Of a DNA stretch of 26,484 nt, positions 14,450 through 22,090 are shown one piece after another. The stretch is from CAVSUR01 sp052143655. Its GTDB lineage: Bacteria > Actinomycetota > Actinomycetes > Streptosporangiales > Streptosporangiaceae. The translations under genes were made by a program, and so were the position numbers. The DNA lies in contig JBKQSL010000013.1 in NCBI GenBank assembly GCA_052143655.1, positions 1 through 26,484 on the forward strand, written 5' to 3'. The first letter of the stretch is position 1. Every line of letters starts with the position of its first letter. The notes beneath the pieces are model-generated. The model did no database searches, had not been told where the DNA came from, and saw only the letters and a list, made by a program, of their open reading frames with translations.

Positions 14450-16333
14450 ATGGCCGGATACGCGGAAGCCTTCCGCCAGGCCCGCACGGACCCGGAAGGT
14501 TTCTGGGGCGCAGCGTCGGCGGCGATTGACTGGTACGAACCGCCCGTCGCGGTGCTGGACTCCGCTGGAGCCCCATTCCACCGGTGGTTCTCTGGCGGCG
14601 TGCTCAACACGTGCTTCAACGCTGTCGACCGGCATGTCGCCGCAGGGCGCGGCGACCAGGCGGCGCTCATCTATGACAGCCCGGTTACCGGCACCTCGCG
14701 CACCATCACCTACGCCCAGCTGCTGGACGAGGTATCCCGGCTGGCCGGCGCGCTGCGCGGCCTGGGCGTGGACAAGGGCGACCGCGTCGTCATCTACATG
14801 CCGATGATCCCCGAGGCCGTGATCGGCATGCTGGCCTGCGCCCGGCTCGGCGCCGTGCACTCGGTGGTGTTCGGCGGCTTCGCCGCGCCCGAGCTGGCGG
14901 TGCGGATCGAGGACGCCATGCCCAAGGCCGTGCTGTCGGCCTCCTGCGGCATCGAGACCACCCGGGTCATCGAGTACAAGCCGCTGCTCGACCAGGCCAT
15001 CGAGCTGTCAGCGCACAAGCCCGAGCACTGCCTGATCCTGCAGCGGCCGCAGGCGCCCGCCGCGCTGACCCCCGGCCGCGACCTGGACTGGGCGGAAGCG
15101 GCCGACGCCGGCCAGCCCGCCGGCTGCGTGCCGGTCGCCGCCACCGACCCGCTGTACATCCTGTACACCTCGGGCACCACCGGTAAGCCCAAGGGCGTCG
15201 TCCGCGACAACGGCGGCCACGCGGTCGCGCTGCGCTGGTCGATGCCGAACATCTACGACATCCACCCCGGCGAGGTTTTCTGGGCAGCCTCCGACATCGG
15301 CTGGGTGGTGGGCCACTCCTACATCGTCTACGCGCCGCTGCTGACCGGCGCGACCACGATCTTGTACGAGGGCAAGCCGGTCGGCACGCCGGATGCGGGC
15401 GCGTTCTGGCGGGTCGCCTCCGAGTACGGGGTCAAGGCCCTGTTCACGGCGCCGACCGCGTTCCGGGCGATCAAGAAGGAGGATCCCACCGGCGAGTTCA
15501 CCCGCAAGTACGACCTGTCCGGGTTCAAGTACCTGTTCCTGGCCGGCGAGCGGCTGGACCCGGAGACCTACCGGTGGGCCGGCGAGCTGCTCGGCGTCCC
15601 GGTGATCGACCACTGGTGGCAGACCGAGACCGGCTGGGCGATCGCCGCGGACCTGATGGGGCTGGAGCCGCTGCCGACCAAGGCCGGCTCGCCGACCATG
15701 CCGGTGCCCGGATTCGACGTGTGCATCGTGGACGAGAGCGGGCAGGAGGTGCCGCCGGGCGCCACCGGCGAGATCGCGGTCCGGCTGCCGCTGCCGCCCG
15801 GCTGCCTGGTCACCCTGTGGAACAACGACGCCGGCTTCGTGGCGTCGTACCTGGATACCTACCCCGGCTACTACCGCACCAGCGACGGCGGCTTCCGGGA
15901 CGAGGACGGCTACCTGTACGTGATGGGCCGGACTGACGACGTGATCAACGTGGCCGGCCACCGGCTGTCCACGGGCGAGATGGAGGAGGTGCTCGCCAGC
16001 CATCCCGACGTCGCCGAGTGCGCGGTGATCGGCGTGCGCGACACGCTCAAGGGCCAGGTCCCGCGTGGCTTCGTGGTGCTGAAGGCCGGGGTGAGCACCG
16101 ACGCGGAAACGCTGCGGGCGCAGCTGGTCGAGATGGTCCGCGGCCGGATCGGGCCGGTGGCCTCGTTCCGCGACGTGGACGTGGTCGCGGCGCTGCCCAA
16201 GACCAGGTCCGGCAAGATCCTGCGCAAGGCGATGCGCGGCATCGCCGACGGCAAGGAGGAGCCCGTGCCCTCGACGATCGAGGACCCGGTCGCACTGGAG
16301 GCCCTCCGCCCCGTCCTGCGCGGTCACAGCTAA
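14450..16333 (+). CDS. prpE: Propionyl/acetyl-CoA synthetase (PrpE type)
   Basis: A 627-residue AMP-forming short-chain acyl-CoA synthetase. The P-loop-like motif YILYTSGTTGKPKGVVRD, then ASDIGWVVGHSYIVYAPLL, the A8 hinge region MGRTDDVINVAGHRLSTGEM and the catalytic lysine K589 in PKTRSGKILRKAMRG are intact. WFSGGVLNTCFNAVDRH near the N-terminus, VVRDNGGHAVALRWSM and LPLPPGC match PrpE/ACSS3 enzymes better than classic acetyl-CoA synthetase, so propionate is a likely substrate. In the reverse direction such enzymes can make acyl-AMP/ATP only inefficiently, so acyl activation is the expected role. AGGGGAG precedes the ATG at 14450; the frame is open to 14408. K589 is the kind of lysine that is inactivated by acetylation, and an AcuC-like deacetylase is encoded in the same window. 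Confidence 0.9.
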   Translation: MAGYAEAFRQARTDPEGFWGAASAAIDWYEPPVAVLDSAGAPFHRWFSGGVLNTCFNAVDRHVAAGRGDQAALIYDSPVTGTSRTITYAQLLDEVSRLAGALRGLGVDKGDRVVIYMPMIPEAVIGMLACARLGAVHSVVFGGFAAPELAVRIEDAMPKAVLSASCGIETTRVIEYKPLLDQAIELSAHKPEHCLILQRPQAPAALTPGRDLDWAEAADAGQPAGCVPVAATDPLYILYTSGTTGKPKGVVRDNGGHAVALRWSMPNIYDIHPGEVFWAASDIGWVVGHSYIVYAPLLTGATTILYEGKPVGTPDAGAFWRVASEYGVKALFTAPTAFRAIKKEDPTGEFTRKYDLSGFKYLFLAGERLDPETYRWAGELLGVPVIDHWWQTETGWAIAADLMGLEPLPTKAGSPTMPVPGFDVCIVDESGQEVPPGATGEIAVRLPLPPGCLVTLWNNDAGFVASYLDTYPGYYRTSDGGFRDEDGYLYVMGRTDDVINVAGHRLSTGEMEEVLASHPDVAECAVIGVRDTLKGQVPRGFVVLKAGVSTDAETLRAQLVEMVRGRIGPVASFRDVDVVAALPKTRSGKILRKAMRGIADGKEEPVPSTIEDPVALEALRPVLRGHS

Positions 16334-16360
16334 AGGGGCTGACGGCACAGCTAAGGGGCC

Positions 16361-16405
16361 ACGGCAAGGTGCCCGCCGGGTTGAACCCGGCGGGCACCTT
16401 GCCGT
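16361..16405. terminator. Bidirectional hairpin terminator
   Basis: A 20-bp perfect stem (16361-16380 with 16386-16405; ACGGCAAGGTGCCCGCCGGG and its complement) with a 5-nt loop TTGAA, between convergent stops at 16333 and 16420. A short TTT follows on the plus strand. Confidence 0.85.
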
Positions 16406-16419
16406 TTCTGCTCTGCGCT

Positions 16420-16857
16420 CTACCGCGGGCCTGGGATGACCACGACCGGGCAGTGCGAGTGGTGCACAAGCTGCATGCTCACCGAGCCCAGCATCAGGCT
16501 GGCGAACCCGCCGGATCCGCGCGAGCCGACCACCACCATGTCGGCATCCTGCGATGCGGCGATCAGCGCCGGGGCGGCCTGCCCGCTCACGGCGGTGATG
16601 GTCACCGACGGCGGCTTGGTGTCACCAAGCTCGCTGACGGCCTTCTGCGTAGCCTCCTCGGCAGCCTGCCGGAAGGTCTCCTGCTTGGCCGCGTCCGGAG
16701 GGTAGACAACCGGGTTACCTGTCCAGGCCTCGGTGGCCACTGGATTGACGGTCAGCACAGTCAGCGGGACCTGCTGGAGTGCTGCCTGCCGCACTGCCCA
16801 CTCAAGCGCCCGCTGGGAATGTCCCGAGCCGTCGACGCCAACGATGATTCCGGGCAT
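16420..16857 (-). CDS. Universal stress protein (UspA fold)
   Basis: A 145-residue USP, MPGIIVGVDGSGHSQRALEW to CPVVVIPG. The aspartate in GVDGSGHS and the loop GSRGSGGFASLMLGSVS (G-x2-G-x9-G-S) indicate an intact ATP site. The central part, WTGNPVVYPPDAAKQETF, resembles actinomycete USPs of the TRAP-regulated DosR type. AAGGAG sits 7 nt before the ATG. The gene is divergent from the hydrogenase large subunit, and two box-like dyads lie between them. Its 3' end faces the acyl-CoA synthetase across a strong terminator. Confidence 0.92.
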   Translation of the reverse strand: MPGIIVGVDGSGHSQRALEWAVRQAALQQVPLTVLTVNPVATEAWTGNPVVYPPDAAKQETFRQAAEEATQKAVSELGDTKPPSVTITAVSGQAAPALIAASQDADMVVVGSRGSGGFASLMLGSVSMQLVHHSHCPVVVIPGPR

Positions 16858-16942
16858 GGCCTGCTCCTTCTGCCGGAAGCTGCCCGACGGGCAGCCACTA
16901 ATCCCACGTCATATATTCCACCTAAGATCGCTTCGGCGACAG

Positions 16943-16957
16943 GGGACTTAGAGACCC
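16943..16957. promoter_or_regulatory. Variant DosR-like box (one extra base)
   Basis: GGGACTTAGAGACCC has the two half-sites with a 5-bp spacer. On the other strand it reads GGGTCT-C-TAAGTCCC, the consensus with one inserted base. It is 85 bp before the USP ATG at 16857 and 6 bp from the next box. Confidence 0.4.
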
Positions 16958-16963
16958 GGTCAA

Positions 16964-16977
16964 GGGTCGTTCGTCCC
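16964..16977. promoter_or_regulatory. DosR-like box upstream of hydrogenase large subunit
   Basis: GGGTCGTTCGTCCC matches 11 of 14 consensus positions and lies 88 bp before the hydrogenase large-subunit ATG at 17066. With the variant site at 16943-16957 it forms a tandem pair between divergent genes. Confidence 0.55.
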
Positions 16978-17065
16978 TACCTGGCCGGCCAGCCGGGGCC
17001 AAGCCTGCTAGTGGCCCGAACGCCACGGGCGCCGGGCGCCCGGCGCGGACGCGGGGAGAAGTGGC

Positions 17066-18400
17066 ATGACGCACCGCACGGAACGGACCCTGACCACGGC
17101 CGGCCTGGCCCGGGTCGAGGGCGAGGGCTCCATGTACGTCCGGCTCGGCAGCGGCGGGGTGGAGGAGGTGCGCCTGGACATCTACGAGCCGCCGCGGTTC
17201 TTCGAGGCTTTCCTGCGCGGCCGCGCTGCGGCCGAGCTGCCGGACATCGTGGCCCGTATCTGCGGCATCTGCCCGGTGGCATACCAGACCAGCGCCTGCC
17301 AGGCGATCGAGGCGCTGTGCGGCATCAAGGTCACCGGGGCGCTGGCTGACCTGCGGCGGCTGCTGTACTGCGGCGAGTGGATCTCCAGCCACGCCCTGCA
17401 CATCTACATGCTGCACGCGCCCGATTTCCTCGGCTACCCGGGCGCGGTCGAGATGGCGGCCGATCACCGGGCCCTGGTCGAGCGCGGCCTGGCCCTGCGC
17501 AAGGCCGGCACGTCGCTGATGGAAATGCTCGGCGGCCGGTCGGTGCACCCGGTCAACGTCCGGATCGGCGGTTTCTACCGGGCTCCCGCGCGCGCGGACC
17601 TGGAGCCGCTGGCCGGGCAGCTGCGCCGGGCGCTGGACGACGCCCTGGCCACCGTGCGCTGGGTCGCGGGCTTCGATTTCCCCGATATGCGCTGCGAGCA
17701 CGAGATGCTGGCCCTGACCCTGCCGGGCACGTACCCGATCGAGGCCGGGACCCTGGCGACGACCGGCGGACTGGCGTTCCCCGCTGCCGACTTCGAGCAG
17801 TACGTGATCGAGGAGCAGGTCCCGCACTCGACCGCGCTGCACGCCCGGCTGGCCGGCCGGCCGGGCAGCTACCTGACCGGCCCGCTGGCCCGGTACGCGC
17901 TCAACTCCGCGTGGCTGCCCCCGGCCGCCGCGCAGGCCGCGGCGGAGGCCGGACTGGGGCCGAAGTGCCGTAACCCGTTCCAGAGCATCGTCGTGCGCGC
18001 GGTGGAGACCGTCTGCGCGATCGAGGAGGCCATCGCGATCATCGACAGGTACGAGCCGCCGGCCCGGCCGCATGAGCTGTTCACGCCGGTCGCCGGGACC
18101 GGGCACGGCGTCTCCGAGGCGCCCCGCGGCACCCTGTACACCCGGTTCGAGCTGGCCGCCGACGGCACCGTGCGCAGCGCCCGGATCATCCCGCCGACCG
18201 CGCAGAACCAGGCGGCGATCCAGGCCGACCTGCGCGAGTTCGTGCAGGACCGGCTGGACCTCGATGACGCCCGGCTGACCCATGACTGCGAGCAGGCCAT
18301 CCGCAACTACGACCCGTGCATCTCCTGTGCCGCGCACTTCCTGCGGCTGCAGGTGGACCGGGGCGCGCCCGGCCCGGCCGGTGCCGCCGCGCCGCGATGA
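17066..18400 (+). CDS. hyhL: [NiFe] hydrogenase large (catalytic) subunit, group 3b-like
   Basis: A 444-residue catalytic subunit holding the NiFe(CN)2CO site. The four nickel/iron ligands are visible: C66 and C69 in RICGICPVAYQTSACQA, and C418 and C421 in DPCISCAAH. The N-terminal RVEGEG motif is also present. The twenty residues after H424 are the peptide removed by the maturation protease, encoded by the next gene, which overlaps this one by 4 nt (ATGA). Together with the NAD(P)-binding HyhG and iron-sulfur HyhB partners encoded opposite, it matches the cytoplasmic bidirectional NADP-linked hydrogenases (group 3b; M. smegmatis Hyh is a known DosR-dependent example). GGGGAG is 7 nt before the ATG. 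The large subunit gene is unusually separated from the small-subunit operon. Confidence 0.93.
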   Translation: MTHRTERTLTTAGLARVEGEGSMYVRLGSGGVEEVRLDIYEPPRFFEAFLRGRAAAELPDIVARICGICPVAYQTSACQAIEALCGIKVTGALADLRRLLYCGEWISSHALHIYMLHAPDFLGYPGAVEMAADHRALVERGLALRKAGTSLMEMLGGRSVHPVNVRIGGFYRAPARADLEPLAGQLRRALDDALATVRWVAGFDFPDMRCEHEMLALTLPGTYPIEAGTLATTGGLAFPAADFEQYVIEEQVPHSTALHARLAGRPGSYLTGPLARYALNSAWLPPAAAQAAAEAGLGPKCRNPFQSIVVRAVETVCAIEEAIAIIDRYEPPARPHELFTPVAGTGHGVSEAPRGTLYTRFELAADGTVRSARIIPPTAQNQAAIQADLREFVQDRLDLDDARLTHDCEQAIRNYDPCISCAAHFLRLQVDRGAPGPAGAAAPR

Positions 18401-18912
18401 CCGGCCCGGGCAGCAGCCCGGTTCCGGCCGGGCTGCCGGTCCCCGCTGACCGCGCGGCGCGCGATGGCGGCCAGGTGGTGATCGGCGTGGGCACCGAGTT
18501 CCGGCACGACGACGGCATCGGCCGGGAGGTGCTGGCCCGGCTGCGCAGGCGGGCGGCAGGCGCCCGGCTAGTGCTCTGCGACGGCGATCCGGTCAGCCTC
18601 ATGGAGGCCTGGGCCGGCGCATCGCTCGCCATAGTGGTCGACGCGGTGGTCGCCCGGCCCGCCGCCCCGGGCCGGCGCCACCGGCTGGTCGCCGAGGCGG
18701 CGGCCGCTGACCCGCCGCAGCCGGTCAGCTCGCATGGCCTGGGCCTGGCCGAGGCCATCGGCCTGTCCCGGGCGCTGGGCCGGATGCCCGGGCGGCTGAT
18801 CGTGCACGCGGTGGAGGCCGCCGACGTCAGCCCGGGCGTCGGCCTGACACCGGCTGTCGCCGCCGCCGCGGGGCCGCTCGCCGATGCGGTCCTGCGCGAC
18901 CTGGCCGGCTGA
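18397..18912 (+). CDS. Hydrogenase maturation endopeptidase (HycI/HyaD family)
   Basis: A 171-residue peptidase that should clip the C-terminal tail of the large subunit after nickel insertion. It shows VIGVGTEFRHDDGIGREVL (family G-x-GN-x4-DDG-x-G; here T replaces N), LCDGDPVSLMEAW with the nickel-sensing acid, IVVDAVV, and SSHGLGLAEAIGLSRALG with the conserved histidine. The usual DGGTxG turn is altered to DGDPVS. The start at 18397 overlaps the large-subunit stop (ATGA), so the two are translationally coupled. The first 27 residues are a loosely conserved extension. No hypA-F genes are in the window, so other maturation factors must be encoded elsewhere. Confidence 0.88.
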   Translation: MTGPGSSPVPAGLPVPADRAARDGGQVVIGVGTEFRHDDGIGREVLARLRRRAAGARLVLCDGDPVSLMEAWAGASLAIVVDAVVARPAAPGRRHRLVAEAAAADPPQPVSSHGLGLAEAIGLSRALGRMPGRLIVHAVEAADVSPGVGLTPAVAAAAGPLADAVLRDLAG

Positions 18913-18999
18913 GCGGCGCCCCGCGGGCGGGCGGCCCGCGGCCGCGCCGTCGGGATGGGGGCGCCTCGAGCCGTCGGGCTGAAGGTCCCGGGCGGCGTC

Positions 19000-19013
19000 G
19001 GGTCTTTCGCCTC
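19000..19013. promoter_or_regulatory. Weak DosR-like box upstream of CBS-BON gene
   Basis: GGGTCTTTCGCCTC matches 10 of 14 consensus positions and lies 77 bp before the CBS-BON ATG (19091). The spacing supports it more than the sequence does. Confidence 0.35.
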
Positions 19014-19058
19014 TGCCGTCTGGGGGCATTCGCTGATTTGCTGAAATGAAGGAGCGCC

Positions 19059-19094
19059 ATGCTCGCAACGCCGAGCCACCTGGAGCGACCATGA
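19059..19094 (+). other. Possible 11-codon leader ORF coupled to CBS-BON gene
   Basis: ATG at 19059 has AAGGAG 4 nt upstream, better than the site of the main gene, and encodes MLATPSHLERP. Its TGA overlaps the CBS-BON start as ATGA. It may couple or meter translation; it may also be chance. Confidence 0.25.
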
Positions 19095-19948
19095 CCCGTA
19101 GCCAAGCGCATTACGATGCAATGCTCCGGCATCTGGGAGCTATCTACTACCAGACCATCCACGGCGACGCCACGCCGTCGGACGTGGCCAGGGCGCTGGA
19201 ATCGGTGGAGGCGCTCAGCCCGCGCAGTCACGGCAGCGCGCACCCGCACCACCACCCCCCGCGCTCGGGCCGGTGGCGGGTGCGCGACGTGATGATCTCC
19301 GACGTCGTGACGGTCGAGCGGATGACGCCGTACAAGGAAGTCGCCCGGATCATGACCGAGCAGCGGGTCAACGCGGTGCCGGTGCTGGACGCCAAGAAGC
19401 ACGTCATCGGCATGGTGTCGGAGGTCGACTTGCTGCGCAAGGAGGAGCGGGAGTTCCGGCGGCCGGGCACCGGCCTGTCGATGCGCAGCCGTCACGAGCG
19501 GGCCCAGGCCGAGGCCCGCACGGCCGCGCAGCTGATGTCCGAGCCGCCGGTGACCATCCACCCGGACGCGCCGCTCGGCGCGGCCGCGCGGCTGATGAAC
19601 AGCCACCATGTCCAGCGGCTGCCGGTCGTCGATCCGGCCAGCAAGCTGCTCGGCATCGTGAGCCGCCGGGACCTGCTCAGCATCTACCTGCGGCCCGACG
19701 AGGAACTGGCCGCCGAGATCCGGGCCCTGCTGGCGGGCATCATGCCCGACGAGCCCGACGGCATCGGCGTGCGGGTCCAAGAGGGGGTGGCCGTCCTGTC
19801 CGGCACGCTGGCCCGGCCGGACCTGATCCCGGTCGCCGAGCGGCTGGCCTCCGGCGTCGACGGAGTCGTGTCGGTGATCAACAAGCTGGCCGGCCGGGGG
19901 GAGCACCCGGTCGGCCTGCCGCAGTCGCAGCCCGCCCAGGGCAGCTGA
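19091..19948 (+). CDS. CBS-CBS-BON domain protein
   Basis: A 285-residue cytoplasmic protein. An N-terminal helical segment (HYDAMLRHLGAIYYQTIHGDATPSDVARAL) and a histidine-rich linker (HPHHHPP) precede two CBS domains: about 64-125 (VRDVMISDVVTVERMTP to GMVSEVDLL) and about 136-200 (TAAQLMSEPPVTIHPDAP to GIVSRRDLL). A BON domain follows (about 205-270; GIGVRVQEGVAVLSGTLARP). CBS pairs bind adenine nucleotides. Single CBS-pair proteins such as Rv2626c are major DosR products; the added BON domain may bind membranes or proteins. The ATG at 19091 has GGAG 5 nt upstream; an in-frame ATG at 19046 is possible. It is downstream of the hydrogenase protease and convergent with the small-subunit operon. 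Confidence 0.87.
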   Translation: MTRSQAHYDAMLRHLGAIYYQTIHGDATPSDVARALESVEALSPRSHGSAHPHHHPPRSGRWRVRDVMISDVVTVERMTPYKEVARIMTEQRVNAVPVLDAKKHVIGMVSEVDLLRKEEREFRRPGTGLSMRSRHERAQAEARTAAQLMSEPPVTIHPDAPLGAAARLMNSHHVQRLPVVDPASKLLGIVSRRDLLSIYLRPDEELAAEIRALLAGIMPDEPDGIGVRVQEGVAVLSGTLARPDLIPVAERLASGVDGVVSVINKLAGRGEHPVGLPQSQPAQGS

Positions 19949-19987
19949 GCCGCTGGCGCCTGGCCGCCCCGGCCGGCCCGGGCCGGG

Positions 19988-20791
19988 CTATGACGTGCCG
20001 CCGGGTGACGTGCCGCCGAGTTCGCCGGCCTCTGCCCTGGACTGCGGGGAGAATCCCGGGGCGGCCGCGTTGAATGTCAGGAACACCCGGTCGATGGCGT
20101 CCGGCGACATCCCGGTCTGCCGCAGCCGGGGGATGAGCGAGGCCGTGTTCGGCGCGCTGACCGGGCCGAAGCAGCCGTAGCATCCCCGGCCGTAGGCCGG
20201 GCAGATCGCGCCGCAGCCGGCCTGGGTCACCGGGCCCAGGCAGGCGGTGGGGCCGCAGACCAGCACGCAGCTGGTGCCGCGCCGCTTGCACTCGAAGCAC
20301 ACGCTGTGCGCCGGGATCTGCGGTCGGCGGCCGATCAGCAGCGCGGAGATCAGCTCGAGCAGCTGACGCTTGTCGATCGGGCAGCCCCGCAGCTCGAAAT
20401 CCACCTGGACGTGCTCGGCGATCGGCGTGGACTGCGCCAGCGTCTGCAGGTACTCGGGCCTTGCGTACACCGCCGCGGCGAACTCGGCGGCGTCGCCGAA
20501 GTTGCGCAGCGCCTGGATGCCGCCGGAGGTGGCACAGGCGCCGATGGTCACCAGCAGCCGGGACTGCTCGCGGATCTGGCGGATGCGCTCGGCGTCGTGC
20601 GGGGTGGTGATCGAGCCCTCGACCAGTGACACGTCGTAGGGCCCGGCCACCTTCGCCCTCGTCGCCTCGTCGAAGCGGGCGATCTCCACCTCGGCCGCCA
20701 GGGCCAGCAGCTCGTCGTGACAGTCCAGCAGGGTCAGCTGGCAGCCGTCGCACGACGCCATCTTCCACACGGCCAGCTTGGGGCGGCTCAT
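19988..20791 (-). CDS. hyhS: [NiFe] hydrogenase small subunit, group 3b-like
   Basis: A 267-residue electron-transfer subunit of the cytoplasmic NAD(P)-linked hydrogenase. Proximal-cluster cysteines are in SCDGCQLTLLD (C14, C17), with further ligands in GACATSGG and RGCPID. The C-terminal half has CFECKRRGTSC, CGPTACLGPVTQAGCGAIC and GRGCYGCFGP, enough for three [4Fe-4S] clusters. There is no Tat signal or membrane anchor, which agrees with group 3 rather than group 1. It is the last gene of the hyhB-cNMP-hyhG-hyhS operon, starting one base after the hyhG stop. Its partner hyhL is on the opposite strand about 1.6 kb away. The tail GGTSPGGTS is a repeat-like extension. Confidence 0.93.
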   Translation of the reverse strand: MSRPKLAVWKMASCDGCQLTLLDCHDELLALAAEVEIARFDEATRAKVAGPYDVSLVEGSITTPHDAERIRQIREQSRLLVTIGACATSGGIQALRNFGDAAEFAAAVYARPEYLQTLAQSTPIAEHVQVDFELRGCPIDKRQLLELISALLIGRRPQIPAHSVCFECKRRGTSCVLVCGPTACLGPVTQAGCGAICPAYGRGCYGCFGPVSAPNTASLIPRLRQTGMSPDAIDRVFLTFNAAAPGFSPQSRAEAGELGGTSPGGTS

Positions 20792-20792
20792 C

Positions 20793-21611
20793 TCACATCT
20801 CCCGGACCGCGAGCGCCGGGGCTGCCCGCTGGTAGCTGACGACGGGGCCGTCCCGGCACAGCACGAACGGGCCGAGCTGGCAGTGCCCGCACTCGGCGAT
20901 GCCGCAGCGCATGTTGCGCTCCAGCGACAGCCGGATCTGGGCGGCCGGCAGCCCGCGGCTGACCAGGGCCCGGGCGGTCAGCCGCATCATCACCTCCGGC
21001 CCGCAGACCAGTGCCGTCGTCCCGGCCGGGTCGAGATGAGCCCGGTCCAGCAGCTGGGTCACCACGCCGACGTTGCCGGTCCAGCCGGGCTGCGACTGGT
21101 CGACCGTGACGTGCACCTCCGCCCCAGCCGTATGCCAGCCCATCATCTCCGCGCCGAACAGCAGGTCGGCCGGGGTCCTGGCGCCGATGAGCACGACGAT
21201 GCGCCGGTAGGAGGCACGGCGGCCCAGGGCCGCGAGCAGCGCCGGGCGCAGCGGGGCCAGCCCGATGCCGCCGGCCACCAGCAGCAGGTCCCGGCCGGCT
21301 GCGTCGGCGACGCCCCAGTCCGTGCCGAACGGGCCGCGCACGCCGATCAGCTGGCCCTGCACTGCCGAGTAGAGCGCGCTGCTGACCGCGCCCACCGCGC
21401 GGATGGTCTGGATCAGCTCCGGCCCGTCGGCCGCGCCGCTGATGGACACCGGTACCTCGCCCACGCCGAACGCGTACAGCATCGTGAACTGGCCAGGCCG
21501 GTGCGCGCCGATCGGCGGCCCGGCCGGGGCCAGCGTCAGCGTTACCGTGTCGCGGGTCTCGGCCTTGCTGTCCGAGACCCGGTACCAGGCCGGGACGGCA
21601 TGCCCGGTCAC
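20793..21611 (-). CDS. hyhG: Hydrogenase FAD/NAD(P)-binding subunit (HyhG)
   Basis: A 272-residue ferredoxin-reductase-type subunit linking the hydrogenase to NAD(P)H. The FAD domain has PGQFTMLYAFGVGEVPVSIS, and the NAD(P) domain has LLLVAGGIGLAPLRPALL and later ALVCGPEVMM. A C-terminal [2Fe-2S] site is formed by C236, C241, C244 and C252 in RCGIAECGHCQLGPFVLC, as in dihydroorotate dehydrogenase electron-transfer subunits and sulfhydrogenase gamma. The GTG start at 21611 overlaps the preceding stop as GTGA. The frame stays open to 21815, but that part is out of family and overlaps the upstream gene. NADP rather than NAD as cofactor is inferred from the group 3b resemblance. Confidence 0.92.
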   Translation of the reverse strand: MTGHAVPAWYRVSDSKAETRDTVTLTLAPAGPPIGAHRPGQFTMLYAFGVGEVPVSISGAADGPELIQTIRAVGAVSSALYSAVQGQLIGVRGPFGTDWGVADAAGRDLLLVAGGIGLAPLRPALLAALGRRASYRRIVVLIGARTPADLLFGAEMMGWHTAGAEVHVTVDQSQPGWTGNVGVVTQLLDRAHLDPAGTTALVCGPEVMMRLTARALVSRGLPAAQIRLSLERNMRCGIAECGHCQLGPFVLCRDGPVVSYQRAAPALAVREM

Positions 21612-22090
21612 CGCGCGCTCGAGGCGTCGGCGGGCGGGGCGTACAGGTCCAGCAGCCGGACCCTCGCCGCGTGCAGCCGCCCGGTGGCCACGGTCACGAT
21701 CCGGCGCAGCAGCCGGTATCCGAGCACCGGGTCGGCGTCGCACATGGCCATGACCGCGACGGCATCGATCGCCACCGCCCGGGTTTCCTTCACCGCCTGT
21801 GCCCCGAACTGCCACTGCGGCTCAGGGAACAGCCAGGACAGGCCGATCACGTCACCGGCCCCGAGCGTCTCGACGGTGATCGGGTCCCGGCCCGGCACGT
21901 TCAGGTCGAGCGCCACCCGGCCGCTGAGGATCAGCCAGAACTGGCTGGCGGGCCCGCCTTCCTCGAAGAACCGGTAGCCAGCCGGGACGGTGATCTTGGC
22001 GGCCGCGGTGGCGAGCCGGGCCACCTGGCCGGCGTCCAGCCCGCGGGCGAACGGATGGCCGGCCAGCGCCGCCAGCACCGGGTCGTTCAT
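21608..22090 (-). CDS. Cyclic-nucleotide-binding-domain protein within the hydrogenase operon
   Basis: A 160-residue protein that is almost only a CRP/FNR-type cyclic-nucleotide-binding beta-barrel: FFEEGGPASQFWLILSGRV, then GAGDVIGLSWLFPEPQWQF and ETRAVAIDAVAVMAMC, and a closing helix. No helix-turn-helix follows, so it is not a transcription factor. The phosphate-binding cassette lacks the full FGE-x-A-L-x10-RxA consensus (GLSWLFPE stands in its place), so cAMP binding is uncertain. It overlaps hyhB by 4 nt (ATGA) and hyhG by 4 nt (GTGA), a tight coupling that suggests it is a hydrogenase subunit or regulator. Similar genes occur next to hydrogenase B/G genes in actinomycetes. Confidence 0.85.
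   Translation of the reverse strand: MNDPVLAALAGHPFARGLDAGQVARLATAAAKITVPAGYRFFEEGGPASQFWLILSGRVALDLNVPGRDPITVETLGAGDVIGLSWLFPEPQWQFGAQAVKETRAVAIDAVAVMAMCDADPVLGYRLLRRIVTVATGRLHAARVRLLDLYAPPADASSAR

Noticed and set aside
15008..16348. A 446-codon open frame on the minus strand
   Set aside because: It is the antisense of the PrpE-like synthetase and has no recognisable domain.
16018..17349. A 443-codon open frame on the plus strand spanning the synthetase end, terminator and hydrogenase start
   Set aside because: It crosses a 20-bp terminator hairpin, an antisense USP gene and two operators, and is low-complexity.
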